Part shown: in pieces, positions 34,262-45,281 of the stretch
Numbering within the stretch: position 1 is the first letter of the stretch
Layout: each line of letters starts with the position of its first letter
DNA from: Sanguinoderma infundibulare
Taxonomy: Eukaryota > Basidiomycota > Agaricomycetes > Polyporales > Polyporaceae
Length of the DNA stretch: 64,000 bases
Direction: 5' to 3'
Assembly: GCA_032821775.1 (NCBI GenBank)
Contig: JAVLRN010000010.1
Location: forward strand, 558,001 to 622,000
Notes under the pieces: generated by a model
Databases searched by the model: none
What the model was told of the DNA's origin: nothing
The model's input: the letters and a program-made list of their open reading frames with translations, nothing else
Program-made: the position numbers and the translations under genes

Positions 34262-35644
34262 ATGGGTCTCTTCCAAGGAGCGGAACCAGCCGCGCGTGTC
34301 CCCTTTTCTGGTGTCGCACATTTGCTCCTCCCGGAGCTCGCATTGACGACCATCGTCGCGAGCAAGCTTCCTCACGGCGTGAAACTTGCAGCATCCATCG
34401 CGCTTCTCAGTCACATCGTTCACACCTTAGCCACTACAAGCAGCGGAGATAGCGTGGACGACTACACCACCGGAAGTGCAGTCCTCGGAAACACGTTCTT
34501 CAACGTCATATTCCTCGTCTGGCTGAACAATCCGATCCAAAGCTTCTCTTACCTACGAGATGAAGACTCATCACCCCTGTCATCAAGGCCATTCTGGTCG
34601 CGCTTCTACGCCACGTTGTGCATCTCACGCAACAACCGTCTTCTTGGGTGGAATGTCCAGGTATTCCATCTTCGTATGTGCGATGTGTACAAGGTTTTGA
34701 TACAAGGCTTCGTCCATGTCGCAGGTGCCTAATGTCCCTCCATCCTTCAAGGGTACCCGGGTGCAGTTCCTCCTCCACCGCTTTCGTCAACTTGTTGTGG
34801 CATTCACGCTAGCCGACATCTCCGACTCGATCTGTAGACTCAACAGACATCGTTACGAATCAACGCGCGCTGGTGGCACCCCATTTCCACCAGGCATTCT
34901 AGGCCATCTCGAGAAGTCATGTTGGATGGCCAACTGGCTCGTGATGACTTACTCCGTGCTCAATGTGTACTACATGTTCGCGTCCATCGTCGCAGTCGCC
35001 GCCCACGCGAGTCGTCCTGAAGACTGGCCGGATGCGTTTGGCAGCTGGGCGGACGCATACACCGTCCGTCGCCTATGGGGGTGAGCTGCGGTTCTATTTG
35101 CGTTTAAACGCAACTTCACGTCTTCTGAACACTGACTTTCGCACCCCAGACGAACCTGGCACCAGTTCCTGCGCCGCGTGAGTAGCCCATAACTTTACAA
35201 CAGACGTGCCAACTCACTCACATCCGACCTCTCTACCCACAGCACTTCAAGCGCCTTGGTTCACTAGCCGTCGACGCCTTTCGTATCTCCCGCGGAACCT
35301 TCCTCTCCTCGCAAGTCCAAGTACACGTCGCATTCGCCCTCTCGGGCCTCATCCACTCTTTCGGCGACCTCGCGAACTCCCGTGCGTCTCGCGCGGGCTC
35401 CTTCCCATTCTTCCTCCTGAATGCGCTCGCCATCACGCTCGAAGACGTCGTCATCAAGCTGGCGAAGCCGCTTGGGTTCACCGGGCCCACGACCTTGACG
35501 CGATGGCTGGGCTACGCCTGGGTCGTGCTGTGGGTGAGTATGTCGGCGCCAGTGTATATCGACTGGATGTACGAGAGCGGGGTGGCTGGCAAACCTGCGT
35601 TGCCATACTCGCCCGTGAGGGAAATAATTCTCCCGTGGCTGTGA
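34262..35644 (+). CDS. MBOAT / wax-synthase-like membrane acyltransferase
   Basis: Starts MGLFQGAEPAARVPFSG. Hydrophobic segments include LALTTIVASKLPHGVKLAAS, NTFFNVIFLVWLN, LLHRFRQLVVAFTLADISDS, VLNVYYMFASIVAVAAHAS and AFALSGLIHSFGDLAN. The family signature is visible as RRLWG, intron, RTWHQFLRR, intron, HFKRLGSLAVDAFRIS, with the putative catalytic His in SGLIHS. The C-terminus reads APVYIDWMYESGVAGKPALP then YSPVREIILPWL. Proteins of this group transfer acyl groups to alcohols, including terpenoid and trichothecene hydroxyls in fungi. Introns are canonical. A dead tandem copy precedes it and a stray 3' end of a third copy lies at 57.0 kb. Substrate is not predictable. Confidence 0.78.
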
Positions 35645-36094
35645 GTGTCTGCTCGCATCCCTCAGTTCTTGTGGTTGAGGGAGAATTTTGAGCAAAAATA
35701 CACTCCTGACCTGGCAAGCTTAACGCATTCAACCATGCCAGGCTGTCGTCTATGTAGTTTTCAATTTAATACACCTTCATTGACGGACGGTATCATCGGT
35801 GGACTCACCTTAATGCCATCCCCCGCAAACACTGAATGGGACACCAACTTCACCCACATACAAGTAGCAATAAACCGACGAGCGTCTGGGGGCGGACCGG
35901 CCAACGCCTTATCTAATCTCGCGTGCAACCGCGATAATCTAAGCAGTCGAGCACGAGTCCAACACGAGTTCCACGCTTCCTCATCTCACCACCACCAACC
36001 TCGCGTCCCTCGCCCGTCCGAGCAGACACTCCAGGCTTTACTTCATATTCATCCGCTGTCGATCGCGTCTTTTCCATCATCTCCCCTTGCAGCC
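35645..36094. other. upstream region of the HET gene
   Basis: The HET reading frame is open back to 35645, but the residues before the Met at 36095 look non-coding and no family feature occurs there. Treated as promoter and 5' leader. Confidence 0.5.
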
Positions 36095-38170
36095 ATGCGG
36101 CTTCTCGATACCAAGACTGGACAGTTTGTAGAACACAATCCGAGGACCATCATATATGCCATCCTTTCGCATACATGGGATCAGTACCCGAAGCGTGAGC
36201 AGACGTTCCAAGAGCTTACAGAAATTCAGCAATGTTACGGTCCCGATGGCTTTTCTTTGCCCGCTGCCCCTTCCACCCTCACGTCCTCCGCCTCTTCCCA
36301 TTCATCCCCGAGGAACCTCTGTTCGCCTCACCGGTCGTCGATCTGGCATGACCCGAGGCTCTCACCCAAGGTTCGTCGCGCATGCGAAATCGCGCGTAGA
36401 GACGGCTTCCGGTATATCTGGATCGACTCCTGCTGCATCAACAAGACGAGCAGCTCAGAACTCTCCGAAGCCATCAACTCGATGTATCTCTGGTACCGCG
36501 ACGCCAACATGTGCTACGCCTTCCTCGCGGACGTTCCTAGCGGCCCCTCAGTCTTAGACCGCTTCTCCAGTAGCCGATGGTTCACTCGGGGCTGGACCCT
36601 GCAGGAGCTCATCGCACCGTATGAAGTCGTATTCCTCTCTGCGGAGTGGGAGTCGTTTGGAACGAAACACGGTTTGGCTGATCGTCTCGAGGAAATCACG
36701 AACATAGACAAAGCCGTCTTGGAGCACCTCCTGGAGCCCGACCATGTCAGCGTAGCGAAGCGAATGTCGTGGGCGTCCAGACGAGAGACAACTAGGGTGG
36801 AAGACCAAGCCTATTCACTTCTTGGTATATTCGACATCAACATGCCGACCTTATACGGTGAGGGCCCACGGGCTTTCAGGAGATTGCAGGAGGAAATTCT
36901 GAGACGCATTCCGGACCAAAGCCTCTTCGCTTGGGGCAACACGGACGCCGTAGTCCCGCTTATGTCGGCGATGGATATCTCCCGCCGAGACCTCCGCCAT
37001 TCAGCGAAAGCGAACGAAGTGGGCTTACCCCCCCTCCTATCGGGCGATCTCCAGCAGTCGCGGAACTCGACAAGTCTTTTTGCCACTTCCCCCCACGATT
37101 TCCTTCATGCCGGTCGCATCGAATCTGTCGACCACTTCGGTGATCACTTCGATCTACTGCACAGATGGGACCTCCCAGTTCAGGAATACACCTTATCTCC
37201 GTACGGCGTCCGTACACATTTCCTTCTGCTCCACCTTTCCAATCGCTCCCCGCTCTTCGAACCTTTCGACCTTGCAAGCCCCCATTGGTACATCGCCATT
37301 TTGGCTTGTACTGACAGACATCGCAATGCCCCTCGCTTGCTTGGTCGCCTTTGCGCCTCCAGTGGTTTGGTCACCCACGAACACAGCGTGCATCTGTTGG
37401 AAGCAGGTTATGTTGCCGTAAACGATGGGTCAAGCGCTTGTTCCTGTCTCTTTTCCCTCCCATATCCCGAAGAACTCGAACGTCATGGATTCCTCCGCCA
37501 TATTCACCTGCACACCGTCTACCTAGACTATCCCGATCGTCCCGGGCGCCCTCTTGGGGGCGTTCTTCATATGGACCTTCGCGACTTCCAGGACACGACA
37601 TCCGTCAGAGTCCACTTCCCGGACTGGGGTGGAGATTGTCTTCGTTCACAAGGATATCGGGTCGAAGTCCGGGCTCGAACCAATGACGACCCCGACGGCG
37701 CTAAAGTCACACTTACGCAAGGGAATCACGTCATACGCATTTCATACCAATACTGGGTCAACGCGCACCTAGAGCCCATCGGCGGCCTCACGTTTGTCGC
37801 CTACGTCTACGTGTGGCACCCCTCGGACCCACAACCACTCTCCGCATCTGTGCCCCGCGAGCGAGCTGTGGCCCGTAAACACGTCCTTCGCAATGTCGTG
37901 ACGTTGTTCGCGGCACGCGGCCTCAGATATCGCGACGAAGTCGTCCGCATTCCGCTGACGGGAGGCGAAGTAGTCAAACTGCGAGTGGCGCTGTCGCTGG
38001 TATCTGCCGCTTGCTATCACTTCCAAATAATGGACGAGTCCCCGAAGCCGAAGGACAGCAGTCGCTCCCTGGCGTCGGAGGCCGAGAGCTGTAGCTCGGA
38101 TCCGGAATCAGAGGACAAGAGCGCCGCCTTGGAGTCGGGGGACGACGGGCCCTGGATGCTGCAGACCTAA
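36095..38170 (+). CDS. HET-domain protein (heterokaryon-incompatibility type)
   Basis: A single-exon gene of 691 codons. Start MRLLDTKTGQFVEHNPRTII is the usual beginning of HET proteins. Block 1 is YAILSHTWDQYPKREQTF, block 2 is FRYIWIDSCCINKTSSSELS then EAINSMYLWYRDANMCYAFL, and block 3 is SSRWFTRGWTLQELIAPYEV. The continuation MSWASRRETTRVEDQAYSLL then GIFDINMPTLYGEG is also family-typical. The C-terminal half (about residues 340-691) is unassigned and ends in an acidic tail. HET proteins trigger cell death when genetically unlike hyphae fuse, often controlled by NLR partners; none is seen nearby. There is no NACHT or repeat domain in this protein. No frameshifts. Confidence 0.9.
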   Translation: MRLLDTKTGQFVEHNPRTIIYAILSHTWDQYPKREQTFQELTEIQQCYGPDGFSLPAAPSTLTSSASSHSSPRNLCSPHRSSIWHDPRLSPKVRRACEIARRDGFRYIWIDSCCINKTSSSELSEAINSMYLWYRDANMCYAFLADVPSGPSVLDRFSSSRWFTRGWTLQELIAPYEVVFLSAEWESFGTKHGLADRLEEITNIDKAVLEHLLEPDHVSVAKRMSWASRRETTRVEDQAYSLLGIFDINMPTLYGEGPRAFRRLQEEILRRIPDQSLFAWGNTDAVVPLMSAMDISRRDLRHSAKANEVGLPPLLSGDLQQSRNSTSLFATSPHDFLHAGRIESVDHFGDHFDLLHRWDLPVQEYTLSPYGVRTHFLLLHLSNRSPLFEPFDLASPHWYIAILACTDRHRNAPRLLGRLCASSGLVTHEHSVHLLEAGYVAVNDGSSACSCLFSLPYPEELERHGFLRHIHLHTVYLDYPDRPGRPLGGVLHMDLRDFQDTTSVRVHFPDWGGDCLRSQGYRVEVRARTNDDPDGAKVTLTQGNHVIRISYQYWVNAHLEPIGGLTFVAYVYVWHPSDPQPLSASVPRERAVARKHVLRNVVTLFAARGLRYRDEVVRIPLTGGEVVKLRVALSLVSAACYHFQIMDESPKPKDSSRSLASEAESCSSDPESEDKSAALESGDDGPWMLQT

Positions 38171-38835
38171 TGGCTGTAGGACGCGAAGCAAGTTCGCGTT
38201 CATGCTCCGCTCGCGAGTCGCGATACTCCCATCCAGCTACTAGGACATTTTCTTGCCTCTTTCCTATTCGCATCTACCCTCATCCTATCTTCCCTCCTTG
38301 CGGCCACCTTTTTCGATGGTCCACCTCCAAGTCCATCCGTGTGTTGGGATCCTTCCCTCTATGTCCACCTTCCGTCACCGTGCACGTAATGTCGCCATCG
38401 CGGACATGCGCCTCCCTCAGCAGGATGACTGAACAGTTCATCTTCGTACCATGCATTTCCAGGATTAATATTTTTGCCCCATTCTCTCGCGTACTGGGAA
38501 CCAGACGGTGAGCAGTGTGGTCTTGCAAAATCCGAATCCTCTCGTTTTATCGTCAGCTAACATATCAAGCGTTTCCAACAGCTGCTCCGCCTGTTCTCGC
38601 ATGCACAATGACCATGGAGACCTGCTCTTAATCATTCGGACAAACTGCGGTGTGGGACGACGCCAGGTATCGCCCTCTAGTCTAAACATTATACACTCTA
38701 CGTCCAGGGCCGGGGGTACTCAACGCCTCCTTCCAAAAACATTAGCCAACACCTCTACCGCTCAGATCGTTCCTCCCACCGGACCCAAGCGCGCCGCGGC
38801 GCGCAACACCGCCCGGACATCCATCATAGCTCATC
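38171..38835. other. intergenic, convergent 3' ends
   Basis: A minus-strand frame (38689-38465) reads MFRLEGDTWRRPTPQFVRMI and might continue in another frame to 38280, but I recognise nothing and see no supporting splice pattern. Otherwise empty. Confidence 0.4.
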
Positions 38836-39483
38836 TCAGCGAGAACTCTGCGCCCACTGCAGCTCAACACCGCTCTTTTGCCGGCTCCCGGGGAGCACGA
38901 CCTTCACGGCCTGCGTCTTCGCGTACTTGAGCACCTCCTTCTGGAGCGCATCGACGTCCAAGTGACGTATCCAGCCCTGCTCTCGCATCCGGCGGAGCGC
39001 TTCGCGGACCCACGTCCTGCAGGTGAACGCGAGCTCCGTGCTCTCGTCCGCCCGGCCCAAGGCCATCGGGATCGTCGCGAGGAGCCGCTCGAGCTCTTCG
39101 AGCTTGCGGCCCCCGAGAGTGCCCACGACGAACGCGGCGGCGAGCTGTCGCGACTTCAAGATCGGGAAGCCTCGGCTGGCTTCGAAGCGCCATTCCCCCG
39201 CAGGGCTCGTCTCGTTCGTGGCATGGAGCTTCGTGCCCGTCTCGGGCTGCGAAGGGGGAGCGGCACCCGCTTGAGACGTTTGGGGGAGGTGACGCGGGTC
39301 GTCGGTCACGTACAGCGACCAGTGGTACTTCGCCCTCGTGGCGTCCACGGTGTGGAGGAGGAGGACGATCCAGCCGTGCTCCGGGAGTCTATCCAGGAGC
39401 ACCTGTGGCCGGCCAGCGGTGGGGAAGCGCGGTGCGGGTGTACGGTTCTGCGGGGTATAGTTCGCTGAGTTGGAGGGCATCAT
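38836..39483 (-). CDS. DUF6914-like protein of unknown function
   Basis: Single-exon frame of 215 codons starting MMPSNSANYTPQNRTP. Features: VLLDRLPEHGWIVLLLHTVD, KYHWSLYVTDD, GEWRFEASRGFPI, AAAFVVGTLGGRKLEELERL, LATIPMAL, CRTWVREALRRMREQGWI and DALQKEVLKYA. The sequence HW.LY, then WRFE, then a LxxxLxxIP segment, then C.TWVREAL matches what I remember of a common agaricomycete family annotated DUF6914. That layout is reminiscent of a papain-like or NlpC-like fold, but I see no certain catalytic triad. Function unknown. It is convergent with the HET gene. Confidence 0.6.
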   Translation of the reverse strand: MMPSNSANYTPQNRTPAPRFPTAGRPQVLLDRLPEHGWIVLLLHTVDATRAKYHWSLYVTDDPRHLPQTSQAGAAPPSQPETGTKLHATNETSPAGEWRFEASRGFPILKSRQLAAAFVVGTLGGRKLEELERLLATIPMALGRADESTELAFTCRTWVREALRRMREQGWIRHLDVDALQKEVLKYAKTQAVKVVLPGSRQKSGVELQWAQSSR

Positions 39484-40453
39484 GTCTAGAGTGCGCGAAG
39501 GCCGTATGGGTATGTTGGGTTATGCTCGAGGAGGCTGTAGGATGCTTGTGTCGGATTGTCTTGCATCTTCGCCGTCGTCTCTGGCCGTTTTGTACGACTC
39601 GAGTCTTGGATACCTGCTAGATCGTTAGCGTCGAGTTCTCGAGCACTACACACCTTGGTATCGTGCTAGTGGGACGGTGCTCGGTAAAAGCAGCACTTTC
39701 GCCCCGTCAGCAGCGAGGTGAACGTGTCTGAAGGGCCTATGTATCCAATGCCAGTTTCACGTATGTGTCGTTCGAGGCAGCTCCCTAATCCGGGAGTACG
39801 CGGCGGTGGCGATGGTTATCCCTGCAGCCCCGGGCGCCGGCGGACCCCGAGGAGGAGTGCTCCCTTCATCCATTGCAGATCGCCTGCGGGCCGCGAATGC
39901 AACCTGAAGATTTCAATAAAAACTGGGGAAGCTTGTTGTGGTACATACCTCTCGCACATGAAAGACCTTGAAGACCATCTTCTGGCGCCACTCTTGGAAG
40001 AGCCTGAGTATCCGGTGCCTGACGGGATACCCAGTTTAACGGGCTAGACGGCTTCCTACGAGCGTTTACGTGAGTCCATCGAGGCATTTCGTTAGCGCAG
40101 CTATGGAGCTGAGTTGCATGACGACAAGCGGCAGTGCAAATTCGATGCTTGCGCGGTACCCAAAGGGCGCTAAACAAATTCAAGTTCCGTGCAGGTCGCG
40201 CCTCGAGGCAGACCGGAGTACTTCTCGAGTACTTACTTAGGTAACGGAACTTGTGGGTCCAAGATCGATGATGGTTCGATGGCGAACGCACTAGTCGGTC
40301 GAAGCAGTGCTTGGAGCATACAAATAGCGGCAATAGATTGCAGAAGCATACATGCGGACGGATGAGGCAAATGGGGTACCCTCCGTCCCGCATCCGGTAC
40401 AAATAACAGAACAGAACAAATTATCAGACACAGGTAGTAGAAGAACCCTCGTC
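39484..40453. other. intergenic
   Basis: One 178-codon minus-strand frame (40402-39866) spans part of this stretch but has no domain, no hydrophobic pattern and biased composition. It also abuts the 3' end of the Hsp20 gene. Nothing supported. Confidence 0.55.
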
Positions 40454-41244
40454 CTAGTTGAAACCGCCCATGCCGGTGTCGAGCTGTAGCCCGGCCAGCG
40501 CCTTTCCGTCCAAGAGCAGGGAGTCGGAAACTTGAGCGCGCTGCGCCTGGGGGTCGCGAGGCCAGGACACAGACAGCATCCCGTTCTCCATCGTGGCCTG
40601 GAGGTGGGAGGTCTGTGCAAATCGCCGCGGCGCGTTAGTTGTATCGTTAACCCGTTTCGCACGCGACGAGACGCTCACGTTGCAGCCAGCGGGGACGGCG
40701 ACGACGCGGCGGAAAAAGCCGTACTTGAGCTCCCGGATGTGCAGCACGCCGGCGTGCGCCAACGTCGCCTCCGACGCCCGCACGCACACGTCGGACCCGG
40801 TCTCGGGCTCGGACTCCGTGCGAGTGCGAGTGCCGGGACTGGTACGACCGGGGATGGGGTTCTTCGAGGCCGTCGAAAAACCCTGCTGGCGGCGCTCCCC
40901 GCTGACCACGAGCCGGCCCTCGACGACGTCGACGGTGACGTCCTCCGGCCGGAGCCCGGGCACCTCGAACACGGCCGTGACGAGCGGGTTGTCTCCGTCA
41001 TCCCACAGTTCCATCCTGCACAGTCAGGAATCGCGATAGAGATATCACTAGTCAGCGTGAGGTACGAAGCCGACGGGGAACCGGGGGAGAGAGCGCACCT
41101 CGGCTTATAAATCCGCTGCTGCTTGCGAACCTTGAATGCGTGGGCGCACGCCGCGAGCCGGAGCGCCTCCTGGTTGGAGAGGCCCCGCCCGAGCCGTTTC
41201 TCTAAGGCCGACACGAGCTTCGAGCGCGGTGGGCGTACAGTCAT
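40454..41244 (-). CDS. small heat-shock protein (Hsp20/alpha-crystallin family)
   Basis: Holdase chaperone. Exon 1: MTVRPPRSKLVSALEKRLGR and NQEALRLAACAHAFKVRKQQ. Exon 2 begins MELWDDGDNPLVTAVFEVPG, the start of the alpha-crystallin domain, then VVEGRLVVSGERR, an inserted Ser/Thr-rich loop, and LHIRELKYGFFRRVVAVPAG. Exon 3: MENGMLSVSWPRD, which is the family G-x-L motif, ending DTGMGGFN. Three exons with canonical sites. A TATA-like box lies upstream at 41375-41382. I found no canonical heat-shock element by eye. It is related in exon plan to the Hsp20 at 45282 in inverted orientation, with QCR8 and OST4 between. Confidence 0.9.
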
Positions 41245-42277
41245 CTTGGTCTTGGTCTTGAAAACTTGAGATCCGGAGCGTCAACTTGAAGTGAGCGGTG
41301 CGTCCGGTGGGGCGATCTCGTTTCGATATGTTGCGAGCGGGGGAAAAGCTGGCTCCGCGCGCACCAGGCCACCGTTATATAGGCAACGGCGCCCAGTTGA
41401 CTCATTCCGACAGGAAATGGAGGCCGGGCGTGCGCGCAAGAGCCACCGCCGCTTTCGGACGGTTTATGACTCGGTGTCGGCGTGTCGCGCGTCCCGCCCC
41501 AGGAGGACCGCCACAGATAGGCGCCTGACCCGCCGCGCGGGCTACGGTCAGTGTGGTAACCAGTAACCAAGCGGCGCGACAGTAGACAAGTCACTGCGAT
41601 CCGGGATGGGAGCCGAGAAGACATGAGCAGTGCATGGAGGGCAGAAGTTGGATGTACAGATTTGCGGACGGTCATGACAGGGTTTCTGCTCCGCGGCTAC
41701 AGCAGCTTCTCTTGCCGTGATCTACCCTAATGGGGATGGTCAGCGCACGGAACATGTAGAGCGAACGACTCAGTGGTGCCATATGACGAGCCAGCATCGC
41801 TCTGCGGCGACGAATGGCTTCTTGCATGGTTTAGGTTTCAAGGAGACCTCTGAAATTCTGTATGCGGTGGCTGTGGAGACAAGATAAGAAGAGACAAAGG
41901 CATGTCAAGACGACGCGCTGTAATAGCGAGGCGGACAGGAAGACGGATGGTATCATGGCAGGGAAGGGAGGATGGGTGCCACTGTTCAACCGCAATTGTG
42001 CATCTAGGCGTCTCGGCGATGAGTCACGTCGGGACTGATATCTGCTGCGCACCTATGGTCGAAGGTGAATTTGGCGAACAGGTTTGCTTCCTTGCTTCCG
42101 TCTCATCGGCGCCCTCGGCGGAAATAGGAGCACCTGTTGCTCTCCAACAGACTACCATAAACATCCGCATCCCACATCACTCCACGAGGTTAAGGTGCAG
42201 AAAGAACGCTGGTATTAGACTCCGGCTCTACATGAGGAAAAGGGGTCCCGGAGTTTGGTACACTTGTTCTATCATGC
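41245..42277. other. intergenic
   Basis: Contains the Hsp20 promoter on the left and the 3' end of QCR8 on the right. A plus-strand frame of 170 codons at 41902-42414 overlaps the QCR8 last exon in antisense and has no domain. Nothing else seen. Confidence 0.6.
41375..41382 (-). promoter_or_regulatory. TATA-like box of the minus-strand Hsp20 gene
   Basis: Minus strand reads CTATATAA, 131 bases upstream of the Hsp20 start codon. Clear TATA boxes are uncommon in this window and fit a strongly inducible gene. Confidence 0.5.
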
Positions 42278-43008
42278 TCAGTGACCGCCGTGGCCCGCGA
42301 CGTGCGCCGCCTTGCTGTTATGGTATTCTTCGTACTGCTTCGCCCATGCGTAAGTGGCGTAGCCTGCGCCATGCGTCAGCATATAATCAGACAAATGAAC
42401 GGGGTGACGAGTGAATAATATATTCGTAGTTGCAGCGGAGGGCATGAGGCGGAATCGGGATCGGGAAAGGACAGGACGTGGAACAAGAACGCACCCATGG
42501 CGAAGGGGATAGACCAGTAGATGAACTGGCCGGAGAGACGGCGGTAACCGTTGAAGATGTAATTGCGGATGAGGTTGTGGGCAGCGCGTTGCCTGAAGGG
42601 CGACACGGCTGTTGGAAGGAACGTGTTGATGACAAGACGGAACAGGGTCGAGGACGAAGGAGTTGCAAGATTCAAAACAAGAGTGTTGTAAGCTCATCAT
42701 TCGGAAGACAGTATGAGGATCTTACTCACAGTAGGTGATGATACCCTTCTGCTTCGGGACACTATGGTCGCCCCACCACGGGAGCTGTCAATCATGCAAC
42801 GTATTAGCTCCTTGTTTTTCTTGAAGACCCTCCTTTCTCATATATGTCACGCCGATGCAAACACGTCTCGTCGCTTGTGAAATCGAGATGTGTACTCACG
42901 TAGACCTTAGCTACAAAACGTCCATGTCAAAACAGCGCGACTCGCACTAAACGCAAACAGGAACTCACGTCCAGGCATGTCACCTCGAGCAACAGCAGTC
43001 GGCCTCAT
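42278..43008 (-). CDS. QCR8: ubiquinol-cytochrome c reductase subunit 8 (complex III)
   Basis: Small membrane subunit of mitochondrial complex III that contacts cytochrome b and the ubiquinone-binding side. Exons join to MRPTAVARGDMPG, PKVY, LPWWGDHSVPKQKGIITY, SVSPFRQRAAHNLIRNYIF, NGYRRLSGQFIYWSIPFAMG, YATYAWAKQYEEYHNSKAAH and VAGHGGH. Length of about 105 residues, the PKQKG motif, the NGYRR motif and the single membrane segment are typical. The second exon is only 11 nt (42901-42911). All splice sites are GT-AG and every phase matches. The gene is divergent to the OST4-like gene. Confidence 0.9.
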
Positions 43009-43293
43009 TGTCGCAGACTTTCGACTCTACACGGAAGGATAGCAGTAGACGGGGGGAAGGTGGAAGATGGAAGAAGGGGTGAGCACGTCGACAGCGTCGG
43101 GAGATTTCGCGAACGCGCGTTGGCGCCCAAGCTCACCCCGACGCTGCACGCGCCAAACACAGGCAAACATCCTGTTGGCGGCGACCACGACGTCAGACTC
43201 AGGTCCGTCCTTGTGTCCTCCGATGTCCCATGTTGTCTCGCTCTGACCCGAGTTCTGTCTTCATGATGACTCGGAATCTATGAACAGGGCAAA
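43009..43293. promoter_or_regulatory. shared promoter region between QCR8 and OST4-like gene
   Basis: Only 285 bp separate two divergent start codons (43008 minus, 43294 plus). A compact bidirectional promoter is inferred from the spacing; no motif is obvious. Confidence 0.5.
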
Positions 43294-43434
43294 ATGATGT
43301 CACACAACACCCTGTACAACCTCGCGAACTGGCTCGGCATGATGGCGATGTTCACCGTCGTGCTGTATCACTTTGTCGCCGTCAACGCCCGTCATCTCGC
43401 AAAGAACGCGAACGGATCTTCTGTTACGCAATGA
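43294..43434 (+). CDS. OST4: OST4-like oligosaccharyltransferase mini-subunit (46 residues)
   Basis: Reads MMSHNTLYNLANWLGMMAMF, then TVVLYHFVAVNARHLAKN, ending SSVTQ. OST4 is a tiny ER membrane protein that stabilises the Stt3-Ost3 part of the N-glycosylation complex. The layout fits: a short lumenal start, one hydrophobic helix containing YHFVAVNA, and a short basic tail. The ATG doublet at 43294/43297 leaves the exact start open by one residue. A single exon suffices. At 46 residues it is easy to miss in annotation. Confidence 0.75.
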   Translation: MMSHNTLYNLANWLGMMAMFTVVLYHFVAVNARHLAKNANGSSVTQ

Positions 43435-45281
43435 AGGATGGAGTCGCCGTTCTGAGTGCGCATAGGAGATGGAGATGAGGTGCGTTGTACGCATTCATAC
43501 TCTTATGGAAGGTTACAGCTGACTATCTGACTTGAATTCGGCCTACCAGCTATAGGACGTGTGCCGCAAGTGTGGCCAAGCCACTGCGCCCTGTCAGTCG
43601 TTATACATATGGACACGTATGCCTCTATCATTATTGTTTTTTCTGGATGAAGGACGTTTGTCGCGCCCGCCAACAAATGTCCACCGACGAAACTTGACTG
43701 TGGCATCGTGACTGTGCATCTTGCTTTTTCGATGCTGTTCGTTGAATCGTTCTAAGCCGTGTCTGCGTTGTTTGTATTTCTTGATTGTGGACTCTCCGGG
43801 CGAGCGTCTTCGTGGACAAGGTTCGAACTGGGAGACATTCAATGTATCATCGCCATCGCCGGTGCTGCGGAGGACTGCGGTGTCCGCGTTTTGCAGTACG
43901 GTACGCCACGTCTTGTTTGACGTTGTGTGAACTCGATACTAAGCCAAACCGTAGAGTAATCAGCATGCATTACGCCAACGTCGGGCTGACTTGAAAGAGT
44001 TTCGCTGTTAGTTGTGCATCGTTGTGAGTGCTTGATCAGAATGTGCATACTACAGATTTCTAAGCACCAATGGCATAGGTGCGCCGCAGCACCAGTATTG
44101 TACTGTAGCAAGGCCTGCATGAACCGGTGTATGCATTTATCACTGCGTGCTGCAGTGAACGATGATCGGGATGGAGGTTGCCCGTGAGTCTGCAATTCAT
44201 ACCCATTCATCCGGCTTGAGAGCTTGCGCATTCCGGAATGCATAGGCATGGGTTTCTGTCATTTACACAGCAAACAGCTTCGTTCGAGTTCCTTGTTGAC
44301 GTGGCGTTACATAATCGATCCGTAAGCCTCATACAAGCTGATGCGTTCGATATTCATTACTTAATTCCGATACACGAAGTCCGGTCGGTGAACCGCGATG
44401 CCGGAGGGTGAGCGAGAAATGGATGGCTCCGAGTGCTCCCGAACCCGGACACCATAGAGTCCAGACGTCCTCTCGGAATCATCCCGTGAAAGTACGAGGG
44501 CTTTCCAGCTGAATTTCACTTTGTTTGATGCATCATCCCATATTCTCGGAGAGGCTGGGCTCACCGAGAGCAATCATCCAATCAGCTGTCCGCAGGGAAT
44601 GCGGGGAAACTCGTGCCCTCAGTCTGTTCTGTTCGTCGATCCCAGTCCGATTGGGACACTGATTGTGCACAGCACGAACGCAAACGCCGACGGGACGAAA
44701 AATGGTGCATCGCACAGAGGTCGATGGCTCTGGGCGCAGTAGCGGGCGATGCGGGAAGGCCGGGTCGATTTACTATTACCGACAGCTTCTCGACTTGTCG
44801 TCGACGTTTGTCCGGAAACGCCTCGAGTCTCCTCGAGTCTGCCCTGACACTGACTGGCCCCGACGCCTGGCGCTCGTCTGCACAGCATGACATCGGCTCA
44901 CGCAGGCGCCCGGCGGGGCACTGCTTCAAGCGGACGGTTCTTACTCACCTCCGCCGCACCGACGGCGTCGACGGCCATGTCCTGCTTGCTCATCCTCAAT
45001 GCCGTTGCGGCGTGTATGACTTCCGCGTCTGAAATTGGGGTGGGTTTTCAGGGGGCCGTGCCGGTGCGTCCCGCGCCGCGAGATGGCATGCTCCGAGTCG
45101 AGTCACCAGCCTCTTGCCCGAGGAGGTGCAGACTGACGGAGCACGGCCCAAAGAAGGGACGCGCGTGCGTTGTGGGGTACGCCAGATCTGCGGTCCCGAT
45201 CTGCAAAACTGTTTGAGTCTCCGAGGTATATAAAGCCCCGATTGTCCCAGGACGGCCCTCGCAACGACTCCCGCCTTCCTC
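43435..45281. other. intergenic
   Basis: Many overlapping frames below 140 codons on both strands, with no domains or consistent splicing. The right end holds the promoter of the second Hsp20 gene. Confidence 0.6.
45227..45234 (+). promoter_or_regulatory. TATA box of the plus-strand Hsp20 gene
   Basis: TATATAAA at 45227-45234, 47 bases before the ATG at 45282, a normal spacing for a short leader. Confidence 0.6.

Noticed and set aside
35645..36094. 150-codon N-terminal extension of the HET frame
   Set aside because: No ATG at its start and non-conserved composition. The HET family begins at the MRLLDT methionine at 36095.
39866..40402. 178-codon minus-strand frame between DUF6914-like and Hsp20 genes
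   Set aside because: No recognisable motif, Cys/Arg/His-rich random composition, and no promoter or splice evidence.
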